The notes below the pieces were generated by a model that made no database searches, was not told the origin of the DNA, and saw only the letters and a list, made by a program, of their open reading frames with translations. A stretch of DNA of 64,000 bases from an uncultured Winogradskyella sp. Lineage in GTDB: Bacteria; Bacteroidota; Bacteroidia; Flavobacteriales; Flavobacteriaceae. Of the stretch, positions 18,123 to 27,909 are shown in pieces. Position 1 is the stretch's first letter; each line of letters opens with the position of its first letter. The DNA is taken from the NCBI RefSeq assembly GCF_947498005.1, contig NZ_CANMIW010000003.1, positions 124,001 to 188,000 on the forward strand. The letters run 5' to 3'. The position numbers were made by a program, and so were the translations under genes.

Positions 18123-21100
18123 TTATTTCTTACGTAAATCTAAGGTGTAAGGAAATTCAAAATTAACTGGTAATTCTTTATATGAAAAACGTTTAGAGCT
18201 ATTTTTCTTAGCGACGTTTCTGCTAATAGGTTCTGTGTCTAAATTAATGTTTTCCACTGGATTAATCTCGCCTTGGGTATGTCCAAACTCCCAAAAGCGA
18301 TTAATTCTTCTAGATTCTGCTTCAAAACTATTCACAGGATGCACATCATAAGAGCGTCCACCAGGATGTGCGACATAATATGTACAGCCACCAATAGAAC
18401 GCTTATTCCAAGTATCTACTATATCAAACACTAGTGGAGTATCTGCAGGAATTGTAGGGTGTAATGCTGAGTAAGGATTCCAAGCTTTATATCTTACACC
18501 AGCAACATATTCGCCTTTTACACCTGTACTTTTTAGTTGAACTTTAACACCATTACAGGTCAGTACATAACGTTCATCAATGAAATTATTAACTTTCACT
18601 TGTAGTCTTTCTAATGAAGAATCTACGTAACGAGCCGTTCCACCACCTGTCATTTCTTCGCCTAATACATTCCAAGGTTCAATACCAGCACGTAATTCTA
18701 AATGAATATTATTAATCTCTAGCATACCATGTAATGGAAATCTAAACTCGAAGAATGGATTAAACCAATCCTCTTCAAACTGATAACCAGCTTTATTTAA
18801 TTGTGCAACAATATCTTTAATATCTTCTCTTACATAGTGTTCTATTAAAAACTTATCGTGCAATTCAGTTCCCCAACGTACTAAGTTATATTCGTAAGGT
18901 TTCTTCCAAAACCAAGCGACTAATGTTCTTACTAACAACATTTGCACTAAACTCATTTTTGGATGAGGCGGCATATCAAAACCTCTTAATTCTAAAATCC
19001 CTAAACGTCCTGTTGATGAATCTGGCGAATATAGTTTATCGATACAAAATTCTGCTCTATGCGTATTTCCTGTTAAATCAGTTAATAAATGCCTGAATAA
19101 GCGATCGGTTAACCAAAACGGAACTTCGCCATCTTTAGGAATTTGACTAAAAGCAATTTCTAATTCATATAAACTATCTGTGCGTGCCTCGTCTATTCTT
19201 GGCGCTTGACTTGTAGGTCCAACAAAAGAACCCGAAAATAGATAACTTAAACCAGGATGATGTTGCCAAAACGTAAGTAAACTTCTTAATAGACTTGGTT
19301 TTCTTAATAATGGACTATCAGCAGGACTTGTGCCTCCTAAGGTCACATGATTTCCACCACCAGTTCCGGTATGTTTACCATCTAACATAAACTTTTCGGT
19401 ACTTAATCTCGATAATTTTGCTTGTTCATAGAACGTCATAGTGTTGTGCACTAAGTCTTTCCAGTTGGTTACCGGATGAACATTAACTTCTATAACACCT
19501 GGATCTGGTGTTATTTTAAGAGAATCTAGTCTGTTATCTTTTGGAGGATCATAACCTTCCATTATAACAGGTACTTTTAGTTCTTTGGCAGTAAACTCAA
19601 TAGCCGCAATTAAATCTAAAAAGCTTTCGGCCGAATCTAAAGGTGGTAAAAACAGGTACAATTTCCCATCTCTTATTTCTGAACAAATAGCGGTTCTAAC
19701 AAAATAATTTGGTGTATTTGTATCCACTCCATTTTCTAAAAATGCTTTGTGTCGTTTTTTTACAATATCTCTATAACTTGGTAATCGCTTCTTTTTGGAA
19801 AATAAATCGGGTTCATAGGAAGGAAATACTTCATGACCAGGTTTTTCCATCAATGAATTTAAAGGCAGTCTTAATCCCATAGGAGAGTTTCCTGGAGTTA
19901 AGAAAAGATGTTGTCTTCTAAAAGCCCATTCGCTTGTAAACCATTTCCCTCGTGTAGTATTTAAAGGTAATAAATAGCCAACAGGAGTAGATGTCCCATT
20001 TTCTAGAATATCTTTTAGCTTGTTCTTTACTAATGCATTATCTCTATCCTTTGTTGGATCAACATCAATTGGTAAATTGCCATGTTCCCATAAAAAATAG
20101 AAAGCATCCTCAAAACCAGGAATAATATGATTTGTTGATACGGCTAGATACCTTGTTAACGTTTCTAGAAACAATTTATCTGTATTTGGTGGTACTGTAA
20201 AATTATCTGAGTACGTGGCTAAGAATTTTTTATTGTACCAAATTGGTCTTCCATCTTTACGCCAACAAATTTCAATTTGCCATCTTGGTAAAGGTTCGCC
20301 AGGATACCATTTACCCTGTGCATGATGCAGTACACCACCTTTTCCAAATTCTTTATGTAAGCGCTTAGATAAGTCTTTAGCTAATTCACGTTTGTGTGGT
20401 CCATCAGCAGCCGTATTCCATTCAGGAGATTCTAAATCGTCAATAGAAATAAACGTTGGTTCGCCTCCCATTGTTAATCGAACATCGTTTTTTTGGAGCT
20501 GTTTTTCAACTTTATTACCGAGTTTATCAATGGCTTTCCATTGGTCTTCTGTGTAGGGTTTTGTAACTCGTGGAGATTCAAAAATGCGTGTTACTGAGTT
20601 TTCAAAAAAGAATTCTGTTTCACATTTATCGGTCATACCAGAAACTGGAGCGGCACTTTCAAAAGAAGGCGTACAAGCTAAAGGAATATGACCTTCGCCA
20701 GCAAGTAAACCAGATGTTGCATCAAAACCAATCCAACCAGCACCTGGTAAGTATACTTCTGCCCAAGCATGTAAATCCGTAAAATCCTCTTCAGGACCAG
20801 AAGGACCATCTAACGATTTTTCATCTGATTTTAATTGAACGATATAGCCAGACACAAAACGTGTTCCAAAACCTAAATGACGTAAGGTTTGCACAAATAA
20901 CCATGCATAATCTCTACAAGACCCTTTTTTAAGGCTCAGTGTTTCTTCACAAGATTGCACACCAGGATTCATTCTGATATTGTAATTGAGGAATTCATAA
21001 ATTTTTTGATTGACATGAATCAGAAAATAAATGGTTTTTCTAGGTGAATAATCTAAAGTTTCTAAAAACTCCATTAATAATGGACCTTTATCTGTAATTT

Positions 21101-21455
21101 CTAGATAAGGCTGTAATTCTTTTTTTACCGTTTCAGTGTATTCAAACGGAAATTCTTCGGCATATTCTTCAATAAAAAAATCGAAAGGATTTATGGTTTT
21201 TAAATCTGCAATTATTTCTACATCGATAGAAAGCTCATCAGTTTTGTCTGGAAAAACTAATCGTGCGACATAATTACCAAATGGATCTTGTTGCCAATTA
21301 AAAAATTGATTCTCTGGAGTGATCTTAATGGAATAAGACTCAATAGGTGTTCTAGAATGTGGCGCAGGTCTTAATCTAAAAACATGAGGCGACAATGAAA
21401 CTTTTCGATCGTATTTATAAGTAGTCTTGTGAGAAATTACAATTTTTAATGCCAT
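18123..21455 (-). CDS. transglutaminase-like domain fused to DUF2126 (COG4196)
   Basis: A large 1110-residue cytosolic protein. The N-terminal transglutaminase fold has C180 (KKGSCRDYA), H229 (DLHAWAEV) and D245 (GFDATSG). From about 300 to the end is the DUF2126 region, with conserved stretches such as MGGEPTFISIDD, GKWYPGEPLPRW, HTGTGGGNHVTLGG, EFCIDKLYSPDSSTGRLG and HPGGRSYD. DUF2126 is related to glutamate-cysteine-ligase-like folds in published predictions and may be a second ligase, which is inference. First gene of the leftward three-gene operon. Its length matches intact family members, so nothing appears to be missing. Confidence 0.9.
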   Translation of the reverse strand: MALKIVISHKTTYKYDRKVSLSPHVFRLRPAPHSRTPIESYSIKITPENQFFNWQQDPFGNYVARLVFPDKTDELSIDVEIIADLKTINPFDFFIEEYAEEFPFEYTETVKKELQPYLEITDKGPLLMEFLETLDYSPRKTIYFLIHVNQKIYEFLNYNIRMNPGVQSCEETLSLKKGSCRDYAWLFVQTLRHLGFGTRFVSGYIVQLKSDEKSLDGPSGPEEDFTDLHAWAEVYLPGAGWIGFDATSGLLAGEGHIPLACTPSFESAAPVSGMTDKCETEFFFENSVTRIFESPRVTKPYTEDQWKAIDKLGNKVEKQLQKNDVRLTMGGEPTFISIDDLESPEWNTAADGPHKRELAKDLSKRLHKEFGKGGVLHHAQGKWYPGEPLPRWQIEICWRKDGRPIWYNKKFLATYSDNFTVPPNTDKLFLETLTRYLAVSTNHIIPGFEDAFYFLWEHGNLPIDVDPTKDRDNALVKNKLKDILENGTSTPVGYLLPLNTTRGKWFTSEWAFRRQHLFLTPGNSPMGLRLPLNSLMEKPGHEVFPSYEPDLFSKKKRLPSYRDIVKKRHKAFLENGVDTNTPNYFVRTAICSEIRDGKLYLFLPPLDSAESFLDLIAAIEFTAKELKVPVIMEGYDPPKDNRLDSLKITPDPGVIEVNVHPVTNWKDLVHNTMTFYEQAKLSRLSTEKFMLDGKHTGTGGGNHVTLGGTSPADSPLLRKPSLLRSLLTFWQHHPGLSYLFSGSFVGPTSQAPRIDEARTDSLYELEIAFSQIPKDGEVPFWLTDRLFRHLLTDLTGNTHRAEFCIDKLYSPDSSTGRLGILELRGFDMPPHPKMSLVQMLLVRTLVAWFWKKPYEYNLVRWGTELHDKFLIEHYVREDIKDIVAQLNKAGYQFEEDWFNPFFEFRFPLHGMLEINNIHLELRAGIEPWNVLGEEMTGGGTARYVDSSLERLQVKVNNFIDERYVLTCNGVKVQLKSTGVKGEYVAGVRYKAWNPYSALHPTIPADTPLVFDIVDTWNKRSIGGCTYYVAHPGGRSYDVHPVNSFEAESRRINRFWEFGHTQGEINPVENINLDTEPISRNVAKKNSSKRFSYKELPVNFEFPYTLDLRKK

Positions 21456-21527
21456 AAATTTAGATTAGGATTATAGTTAAGTGCTAGAATAAAGAAACAC
21501 CTGCTTCCTATGCAAAATAAGCTATTT

Positions 21528-21575
21528 AACCTAAAAAATGAATTGATGACCAGACTTTGTTTTGTTTTTTAGGTT
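21528..21575. other. 11-bp inverted repeat between glsA and the DUF2126 gene
   Basis: AACCTAAAAAA at 21528-21538 is repeated inverted as TTTTTTAGGTT at 21565-21575, with a 26-base loop. It lies 73 bases upstream of the DUF2126 operon and 47 bases downstream of glsA. It could be a weak terminator for glsA or an operator for the operon. Confidence 0.35.
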
Positions 21576-21621
21576 TATCTCAAAAAAAACAAAAAAGGTT
21601 TTTAGAATCGTAAAATAATGG

Positions 21622-22542
21622 TTAGAAAATACTCATTTCAGAATGTGTAGTAACCGTTTCCAAAAGTTTCATGCCTTTATAAGAATTTCCGTTAGCATTT
21701 AATTTAGGACTCCAAACGGCAATTGTAAAGTTATTTGGATATAAAGCAACGATACCACCACCAACACCACTTTTTCCTGGTAAGCCTACTTTAAAGGCAA
21801 ACTCTCCAGATTCATCATAAAATCCACAAGTAAGCATTAATGCATTTATTCGTTTTGCTTGACTACTGGTAATAATTTCTTTACCATCTTTTAATTTACA
21901 ACCACCATTGGCTAAAAATGAAAAGGTATGTGATAATTGTTGACAGTTCATTTCTAAAGAACACATATCAAAATAAAAATCTAAAACAACGGCAGGATCG
22001 TTTTTTATGTTACCCAAGGATTTAATAAAATTGCATAGTGCAACATTTCTAAATCCAGTTGCCTTTTCAGAATCGGCTATTTTATCTGAGTAGTTTAGGT
22101 CTGGAATACCACTCAAGTCTCTAACAAACTCTAGGAACTCTTGGCGAGCATTTTCTAAATGAGAAATTAGAATATCACAAATAACAATGGCACCAGAATT
22201 AACAAAAGGATTTCGTGGAATCCCGTTATAGGTTTCTAATAAAAGTAAGGAGTCGAATTTAGTGCCAGATGGCTCTACATCGATACGTGTCCAAATATCT
22301 TCGCCTAAAAACTTAACAGCCAATGCAAGGGAAAGCACTTTAGAAATACTTTGAATTGAAAACTTTTCTAAGTGATCTCCAATACCAAAACTAGTACCAT
22401 CAACTTTAGTCATATGAACTCCAAAATTTGAAGGATTTACATTTGCTAATTCTGGAATATAGGTGGCTAATTTACCTTTATCCTTAATTGGTTTAGTAAA
22501 GTTATAAGCGTTTTCTATGATTTCATTGTAATTGGAATCCAT
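21622..22542 (-). CDS. glsA: glutaminase
   Basis: A 306-residue serine-dependent beta-lactamase-fold glutaminase (L-glutamine to L-glutamate + ammonia). The active-site S65-x-x-K68 pair lies in FSIQSISKVL. Other family stretches are NPFVNSGAIVICDIL, GGCKLKDGKEI and GLPGKSGVGGGIVALYP. Length and start are standard. Monocistronic, in the same direction as the DUF2126 operon but separated from it by 166 bases with an inverted repeat. Confidence 0.95.
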   Translation of the reverse strand: MDSNYNEIIENAYNFTKPIKDKGKLATYIPELANVNPSNFGVHMTKVDGTSFGIGDHLEKFSIQSISKVLSLALAVKFLGEDIWTRIDVEPSGTKFDSLLLLETYNGIPRNPFVNSGAIVICDILISHLENARQEFLEFVRDLSGIPDLNYSDKIADSEKATGFRNVALCNFIKSLGNIKNDPAVVLDFYFDMCSLEMNCQQLSHTFSFLANGGCKLKDGKEIITSSQAKRINALMLTCGFYDESGEFAFKVGLPGKSGVGGGIVALYPNNFTIAVWSPKLNANGNSYKGMKLLETVTTHSEMSIF

Positions 22543-22880
22543 TACTTTTTTGTTTTAAAAAATTATTAAATGTAGTATCAAAAATACTTGTTTTAATTGC
22601 AAGTTATAATTAAATCATATTGAAAAACGCAATTTTTTAATTTTACTATTATCCACATAATTTAGTGTTTGTAATCAGCCAAAAATAATCCAATTTTAAC
22701 AATTGAAAAACACTAATACTATTTTATAATTTAGATCTCAATTGAATTTGGATTTTCACTTTAATAATTGAATTCATTGAGTTTGTGACGAACACATCAA
22801 TAATAGTGATGAATATTTTAAACGTTTTTGTTGTAGATATTTGTATGCTATTAAAAATAGTATTTTTGTAAAAACCTTAT
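22543..22880. other. divergent intergenic region with a rightward promoter
   Basis: 338 AT-rich bases between glsA and the broken LytTR gene. TTTG at 22840-22843 and TATTTTTG at 22861-22868 with a 17-base spacer form a good -33/-7 pair. Transcription from it would begin only a few bases before the GTG start at 22881, giving a very short leader. No ORF or RNA gene was seen. Confidence 0.4.
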
Positions 22881-25457
22881 GTGTTGATTAACTATAAACA
22901 TTCATTTTTAGTTGTTTTATTACTAACTATATTTTTCTTTAGTAATGCGCAGGAATCCATTTATAAACACTATGGCGTTGATGAAGGTTTGCCAAGTTCT
23001 GAAATTTATGATGTCTATCAAGGTAAGGATGGAAATATTTGGTTTGCTACAGATAAAGGATTGTCTCTTTATAATGGTTATGAATTTAAAAACTTTGACA
23101 TTAACGATGGACTACCAGGCAATGTAGTACTTCGTTTTTACCCACAAACAAATGGTCAAATTTGGTGCTATACCTATCATAATCAAGCGTTGTTTTATTT
23201 TAACGAAACTTTTGATGGATTTACTGCATATAAGTACAATAACAGGTTACAAAAGGAATTTAGTCCTTCGAGTATTATAAAAAGTTGTTTTATTGATGAA
23301 ACTAATACAATACATATTGGTGGTACAAATATAAATGGCGAGTTACTGATTAGCAAAGATGGAGAAGTTACCAAAAAAACATACTAGTGATGCTTATTTT
23401 CGTTTTGATTTTTTTCCAGAGCGCTACGTTGTTCTAAATAAATACTCTGAAGAATCTATATCTTATTTTACGTCTTCAGATAAGGACGTCTTATCTAATC
23501 GGTTTTACAAAAGAAGAGGTATTGGAACACACTTATATGCTTCTTGGTTCATACCTAATAAAAAAGCCATTTTTATGGATGGAGATTCCATTGAAATTAT
23601 TAGTGATAAAAAACACATTAAATTAAGGAACTCTAATAGCAAAGCACTTGGCATAAAAGTAATAGATAGTACACAGTTTTTTATTGGCTATTTATTTGGT
23701 GGTAGTAAAATATTAAATGACAAAGGTGAGGTTGTCAAAGCATTTTTAAAAGGTAAATCGGTTACTAATTTCTTAATTGATCACGAAGGTGGTTATTGGT
23801 TTACAACCTCAAATTCAGGTGTTTACTATATTAAGAATCCATTAGTTTCTATTAATTTATTTCCTAATGGTAACACTTCGTCTCATATAAATTCTTTAAT
23901 AAGAAAAAATAAAGATCTCATCGTTGGTTTTAGAAATGGAACGGTAGCCACAATTACTTCTGATAAAACGATAACCTATACAAAATCGAATACATCTAAT
24001 GCACCTTCAGCTGCTTATGTAGAATATGATTCCATTCTTAATACAATATATACAGCCAGAAATAATTTATTTGAGTTTAACCATGAAACACAGCATGATT
24101 TCTATTTAACCAAATTATCAGAACCCGTAATTAACCAAACTATATATGCGAGTAACCCAAATGGTTTATTAGATTTAAGAAAAAATGAACTTATAAAACT
24201 TCCCAAACGTGTACAAGATGTCTGTATTTATAAAAAAGATACTTTAATAGGAACACCTTTTGGATTGTTTAAGAAGCATAAAGACAGTTTAGTGACTTTA
24301 TCTCATCAATCCGAATTATTAAACTATAGAGTAGAAGACATTGATTTGAGTAAAAACGGAGAATTGGTATATATCGCTACGCAAGGAAAAGGTATTGTAG
24401 TTTATGGAAAGGACGTATATAACATCTCAACAAAAGAAGGTCTTACAAGTGATGTAATTAAAGAAATTTTTGTAGACAATGATTCCACTATTTGGGCATG
24501 TACAAATAAAGGTTTAAACCGAGTAGCGTTTAATGAGTATGGTTTTAATATTACAAGTATTGATAAAAATGCTGGTTTATTAAGTAAGGAAGTAGAAGAT
24601 GTTGAAATTATAAACGACACCTTATGGGTTGGTACAAAGGATGGATTATGTTATTTTCCAAAACGCGCTTTGGACTATAAAGAAATTAATTCTAGTTATT
24701 TAAAATTAGAAAAAGTTACTGTTAATGATAAAGATTATCTTAATGAGGATACACCTAAATTATCTTATAAAGAAAACAAAATTACGCTTTTAGTTCAAGG
24801 TATTTCTTTCGCCAATAATAGTAATATAGAATATCAATATAGATTAAAAGAAGTTGACCAATCTTGGAACACTTCTAAAAGCCGAATTATAAGTTTTCTT
24901 AACCTAAGTCATGGCACATACACATTTCAGGTTAAAGCTTGTATTGGAAATACTTGCTTTACAGAAGAACAAATAGAATATAAATTTATTATAAAACCAC
25001 CATTTTGAAAATCTGCATGGTTTTATAGTTTTTGTTTTATTGCCTTTGTTGGTTTAGTCTATCTTTTCTTTAAAATAAGAGTGCTGTCTTATAATAAAGA
25101 TATTACAAGAGAATTTATTCGTTTACTTGTAAAGAGGTTAAAAGGCGATGATAAATTTTTAGAAATAAGAATGAATGGCGAGGATATTAAAATACCAACT
25201 AACGCAATATTATACATTAAATCTTCAGGTAATTATTTAGACATTTTTACAGTTTCTAAAACCTACACCATACGTTGTAAAATTGGAAACTTTATAGCTA
25301 CAACACCATACGCATTAGAATATTTGCGTATCCACAGTCTTATATTATTAGAATAGATAAAGTTACTGGCAAATCTAAAAATTCAGTAACCATAAAGGAG
25401 CAAACTATTCCGGTTGGAGAAACTTTTTTAGATCAATTAGATAAAATACACTTCTAA
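22881..25457 (+). pseudogene. two-component-propeller / Y_Y_Y / LytTR regulator, disrupted three times
   Basis: The segment is collinear with a full-length sensor-regulator of about 860 residues: signal-like N-terminus, beta-propeller repeats (IYDVYQGKDGNIWFATDKGLS, GTPFGLFKK, DSTIWACTNKGLNRV), a Y_Y_Y domain (YQYRLKEVDQSWNTS), one transmembrane helix and a C-terminal LytTR DNA-binding domain. Three lesions break it. (1) A run of seven A at about 23372-23378 shifts the frame by +1. (2) A TGA at 25006-25008 stands where the motif PPFWK needs Trp (TGG); the frame continues intact after it. (3) One base is missing near 25334-25337 in the LytTR domain, after which the frame resumes (RIDKVTGKSKNSV) to the TAA at 25457. 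Start codon GTG. Homopolymer errors could explain lesion 1, but not the nonsense codon. Confidence 0.85.
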
Positions 25458-25666
25458 GTCAATTTTTTTTCTAAAGACATACTTTCTTCTAGCGCTCAGG
25501 CTAAACGGTCATGTTTTTCCGTTGTAAAACACATTCTTTTAATCAATTAAAATAAAAGTTTCATCACTAATTTATAGGGTATCCGTCACAAACACAATGT
25601 TTATAGCGGTTTTGGTGTTAACAATTAAATAAGTTTGATCCATATAATTAAAACCTACAATATTTT

Positions 25667-25972
25667 ATGCAATCAATTAAACCCAATTTAAAACGAAATC
25701 AATTGAAAAAAGTAACCTACAAAATGGTGCTTGTAATAGGCTTCTCTTCTCTAATTGCATGTGGAGGAGGCTCAGAAAAACAACCAGCAATTGCAGACGG
25801 TTTTTCGGATATAGAAAATGATATAAAAAATGAATTTGGGAGCGATGCTTATTACACGGATTTAACTATAACCTATAAAAAATCTATTGGCAATATTATT
25901 GGTGTTACAGTAACTGAAGATCTAAGCACTTTAAAAATAATTTTAGCCATAAACACTTTAATTACATACTAA
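25667..25972 (+). CDS. small lipoprotein, probably C-terminally truncated
   Basis: A 101-residue frame with a lipoprotein signal (MVLVIGFSSLIAC, lipobox LIAC), a Gly-rich tether and the start of a globular domain (DGFSDIENDIKNEFGSDAYY). After TVTED the sequence turns into a short hydrophobic tail (LSTLKIILAINTLITY) unlike the rest. The frame ends 11 bases inside the 3' end of the convergent NUDIX gene. I infer that the original gene was longer and lost its 3' part when the sugar locus arrived or was rearranged. The family is not identified with certainty. The start may be the first ATG or the ATG just before the signal core. Confidence 0.5.
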   Translation: MQSIKPNLKRNQLKKVTYKMVLVIGFSSLIACGGGSEKQPAIADGFSDIENDIKNEFGSDAYYTDLTITYKKSIGNIIGVTVTEDLSTLKIILAINTLITY

Positions 25973-26693
25973 TTAAATAATTTTTCTGAAACATTTTATC
26001 ATAAATATCTACACTAAACATATATAGTTGTGAAGGTTTTTTAGATATACCAACTTGTTTCTCATCTAAAGCAATTATGTATTTTTTATTAATTAGTTTT
26101 CTTCTAAAGTTTCTGTTATCAATATCTATACCAAGAATAGATTGATATAAATCCTGAACCTCATTGATAGTAAATTTATCTGGAAGTAATTTAAAAATAA
26201 TTGGCTCAGACAAACATTTTACCTTTAAATCTTCATACGCTTCTAAAATAATATTTTTATGATCGAAACCAAGTTCTGGTAAATCATTAATAGGAAACCA
26301 CTTTGCTCTATACTTGTTTTTGTTTAAATCTACATCTTCTGTTTTTAATAAAAAGTAATAGGCTATTGTAATTGTTCTCAGATTAAATTCTTCATTTTTA
26401 ATCCAAACGAGATCTTTGTCACCCATTAATCGATCTGGACTTCCAAATGCTTTAAACTGTTTTTTATATTGATTAGTTAAACCTGTTAATTCTTTTAGAA
26501 CTCTAGTTGCCGTCTCATCTAAAGTTTCATGTTGATAAACATGATATCCAGTTAACACATAATCATCTACCAAGATTTCGTTTTTAGATTCTAGATAACG
26601 TTTTATTAATAAAACATTTAAAGACTTAGTTTTTAGATCATATCCAAAAACAACACAATCCACAGATATATTCAATATTTTTTCGAATTCCAT
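25962..26693 (-). CDS. NUDIX-domain transcriptional regulator (NrtR/AraR-like)
   Basis: A 243-residue protein with an N-terminal NUDIX fold and a C-terminal winged helix. The NUDIX box lies at about 49-72 (GYHVYQHETLDETATRVLKE) but is degenerate: the REUxEE core reads RVLKEL, so hydrolase activity is unlikely and the domain probably senses a sugar ligand. The C-terminal part (IDIDNRNFRRKLINKKYI) is typical of this family. In Bacteroidota such regulators control pentose or other sugar loci. It is divergent to the sugar/polyol operon with a promoter of its own and a shared palindrome, and is therefore its likely regulator. Confidence 0.85.
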   Translation of the reverse strand: MEFEKILNISVDCVVFGYDLKTKSLNVLLIKRYLESKNEILVDDYVLTGYHVYQHETLDETATRVLKELTGLTNQYKKQFKAFGSPDRLMGDKDLVWIKNEEFNLRTITIAYYFLLKTEDVDLNKNKYRAKWFPINDLPELGFDHKNIILEAYEDLKVKCLSEPIIFKLLPDKFTINEVQDLYQSILGIDIDNRNFRRKLINKKYIIALDEKQVGISKKPSQLYMFSVDIYDKMFQKNYLISM

Positions 26694-26708
26694 AAACTAA
26701 TTTAAATA

Positions 26709-26740
26709 CAAAAATAACTAAATGTTTTGTTTACTTCAAA
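26709..26740 (-). promoter_or_regulatory. putative promoter of the NUDIX regulator
   Basis: On the minus strand, TTTG (plus 26737-26740) and TATTTTTG (plus 26709-26716) are separated by 20 bases. This is a good Bacteroidota -33/-7 pair just upstream of the regulator start. Confidence 0.55.
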
Positions 26741-26767
26741 AAAAACAATAATTAATAAACGTCAAAA

Positions 26768-26782
26768 ATACATTAAATGTAT
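26768..26782. promoter_or_regulatory. palindromic operator candidate ATACATT-A-AATGTAT
   Basis: A perfect 7-1-7 palindrome lies in the 259-base divergent region, between the two promoters. It is a candidate binding site for the NUDIX regulator. Confidence 0.45.
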
Positions 26783-26865
26783 ATTACACCAAATACAATA
26801 AAAACTTAACATATTAATTATTTAACAACAATATATTATCATAAACACAAAAAAATTACAAATAA

Positions 26866-26898
26866 TTTGGTAATTACTATTTTTTTACAGTACATTTG
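26866..26898 (+). promoter_or_regulatory. putative promoter of the sugar/polyol operon
   Basis: TTTG at 26866-26869 and TACATTTG at 26891-26898, with a 21-base spacer, lie about 55 bases upstream of the first gene of the operon. Confidence 0.6.
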
Positions 26899-26952
26899 AA
26901 AAATAAGCGTACTTATGACGTTTATAAAAACTAACTAATAAACTAATATAAT

Positions 26953-27858
26953 ATGGAAACAAATTTTAAAAGGCGTAGTGATGATCTATCATTAATTAAT
27001 GTAAATTTTCAACTTAAATCTAAATCCCCAACTAAATCGATTTTATTTTGTTTAATAATGCTCCTATGCATAACATTTGCTGATGCTCAAGATGAAAAAA
27101 TCGAACAATTTGAAAACGACAAATCTGATTCTACAATGATGGAAAATTATAAGCCATTTAAGTTTGGAGCTCATTTAAAAAACATGCATACCTGGCATGG
27201 ATTCGTTGTGCAATCGGGTCCAATATTTGCAACTAATTTAGAATATAATACTAGAAATAAGAAGTTTACTTTTGGTTTTTGGGGAGGAAGTAGTTTTGGT
27301 ACTTCTGGCAATTCTTATAAGGAATTTTCAATTTATGCGGTGTATAGATTTACGGATAAGTTTTTTACAGAGATAGTAACACATAATAATTATACAGGAG
27401 TTGAAGAGCGAGGAGAAAAACTTCATTATTGGGCATACGACAAGACAACTAGCTATAATTTTGTTGATGTAAATTTTGGCTATAATTTTAATAAATTCTC
27501 AGTATATTATGGTATCATACTTTTTGGTCAATCTCAAGATGTTGCCAAAGATTCAAGTGGAGCCTTATTATACGATGCAAATGGTAATTTAGAAGATAGT
27601 TGGACTAACTACGCTGAAGTAAAAGCTACTCTTTATGAAAAAGAAGGCTATAAATTGAGTGGTTTTGTAGGTGGAGCTTGGTCTTTTCATACAGATAATA
27701 CGTTTTACACGCAACATAAAGGGAATATTATTAATGTAGGTCTCGCTTTAGCTAAAGACGTAGATGTTATTGGTTATAAGCTACCAGTGGAAGTTACTGC
27801 TATGTGGAATCCAGAAAAGCAAAAAACAGTACTACAATTAGATATTACTTTATTTTAA
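26953..27858 (+). CDS. outer-membrane beta-barrel protein of the sugar/polyol locus
   Basis: A 301-residue exported protein. The signal core is KSILFCLIMLLCITFADAQ, preceded by an unusually long N-terminal stretch of about 35 residues. No internal ATG gives a better start before the core, so the annotated ATG is kept. The mature part alternates short amphipathic strands with aromatic ends (FGAHLKNMHTWHGFVVQ, KFTFGFWGGSSF, YAVYRFTDKFF) and ends in Phe (LDITLF), as barrels do. It probably admits the substrate across the outer membrane in place of a SusC/D pair. First gene of the operon. Confidence 0.75.
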   Translation: METNFKRRSDDLSLINVNFQLKSKSPTKSILFCLIMLLCITFADAQDEKIEQFENDKSDSTMMENYKPFKFGAHLKNMHTWHGFVVQSGPIFATNLEYNTRNKKFTFGFWGGSSFGTSGNSYKEFSIYAVYRFTDKFFTEIVTHNNYTGVEERGEKLHYWAYDKTTSYNFVDVNFGYNFNKFSVYYGIILFGQSQDVAKDSSGALLYDANGNLEDSWTNYAEVKATLYEKEGYKLSGFVGGAWSFHTDNTFYTQHKGNIINVGLALAKDVDVIGYKLPVEVTAMWNPEKQKTVLQLDITLF

Positions 27859-27909
27859 AAAACAATAAACAAACAACAATAAACAAACAATAATATAAAG
27901 ACAACAATT

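Noticed and set aside
22881..23387. Programmed +1 frameshift at the A7 run instead of a mutation
   Set aside because: The same gene also carries a nonsense codon and a second frameshift in conserved positions, so decay is the simpler reading.
23359..25008. Independent 549-residue protein
   Set aside because: Its start lies in the middle of a propeller continuous with the preceding frame. It is the central part of the broken LytTR regulator gene.
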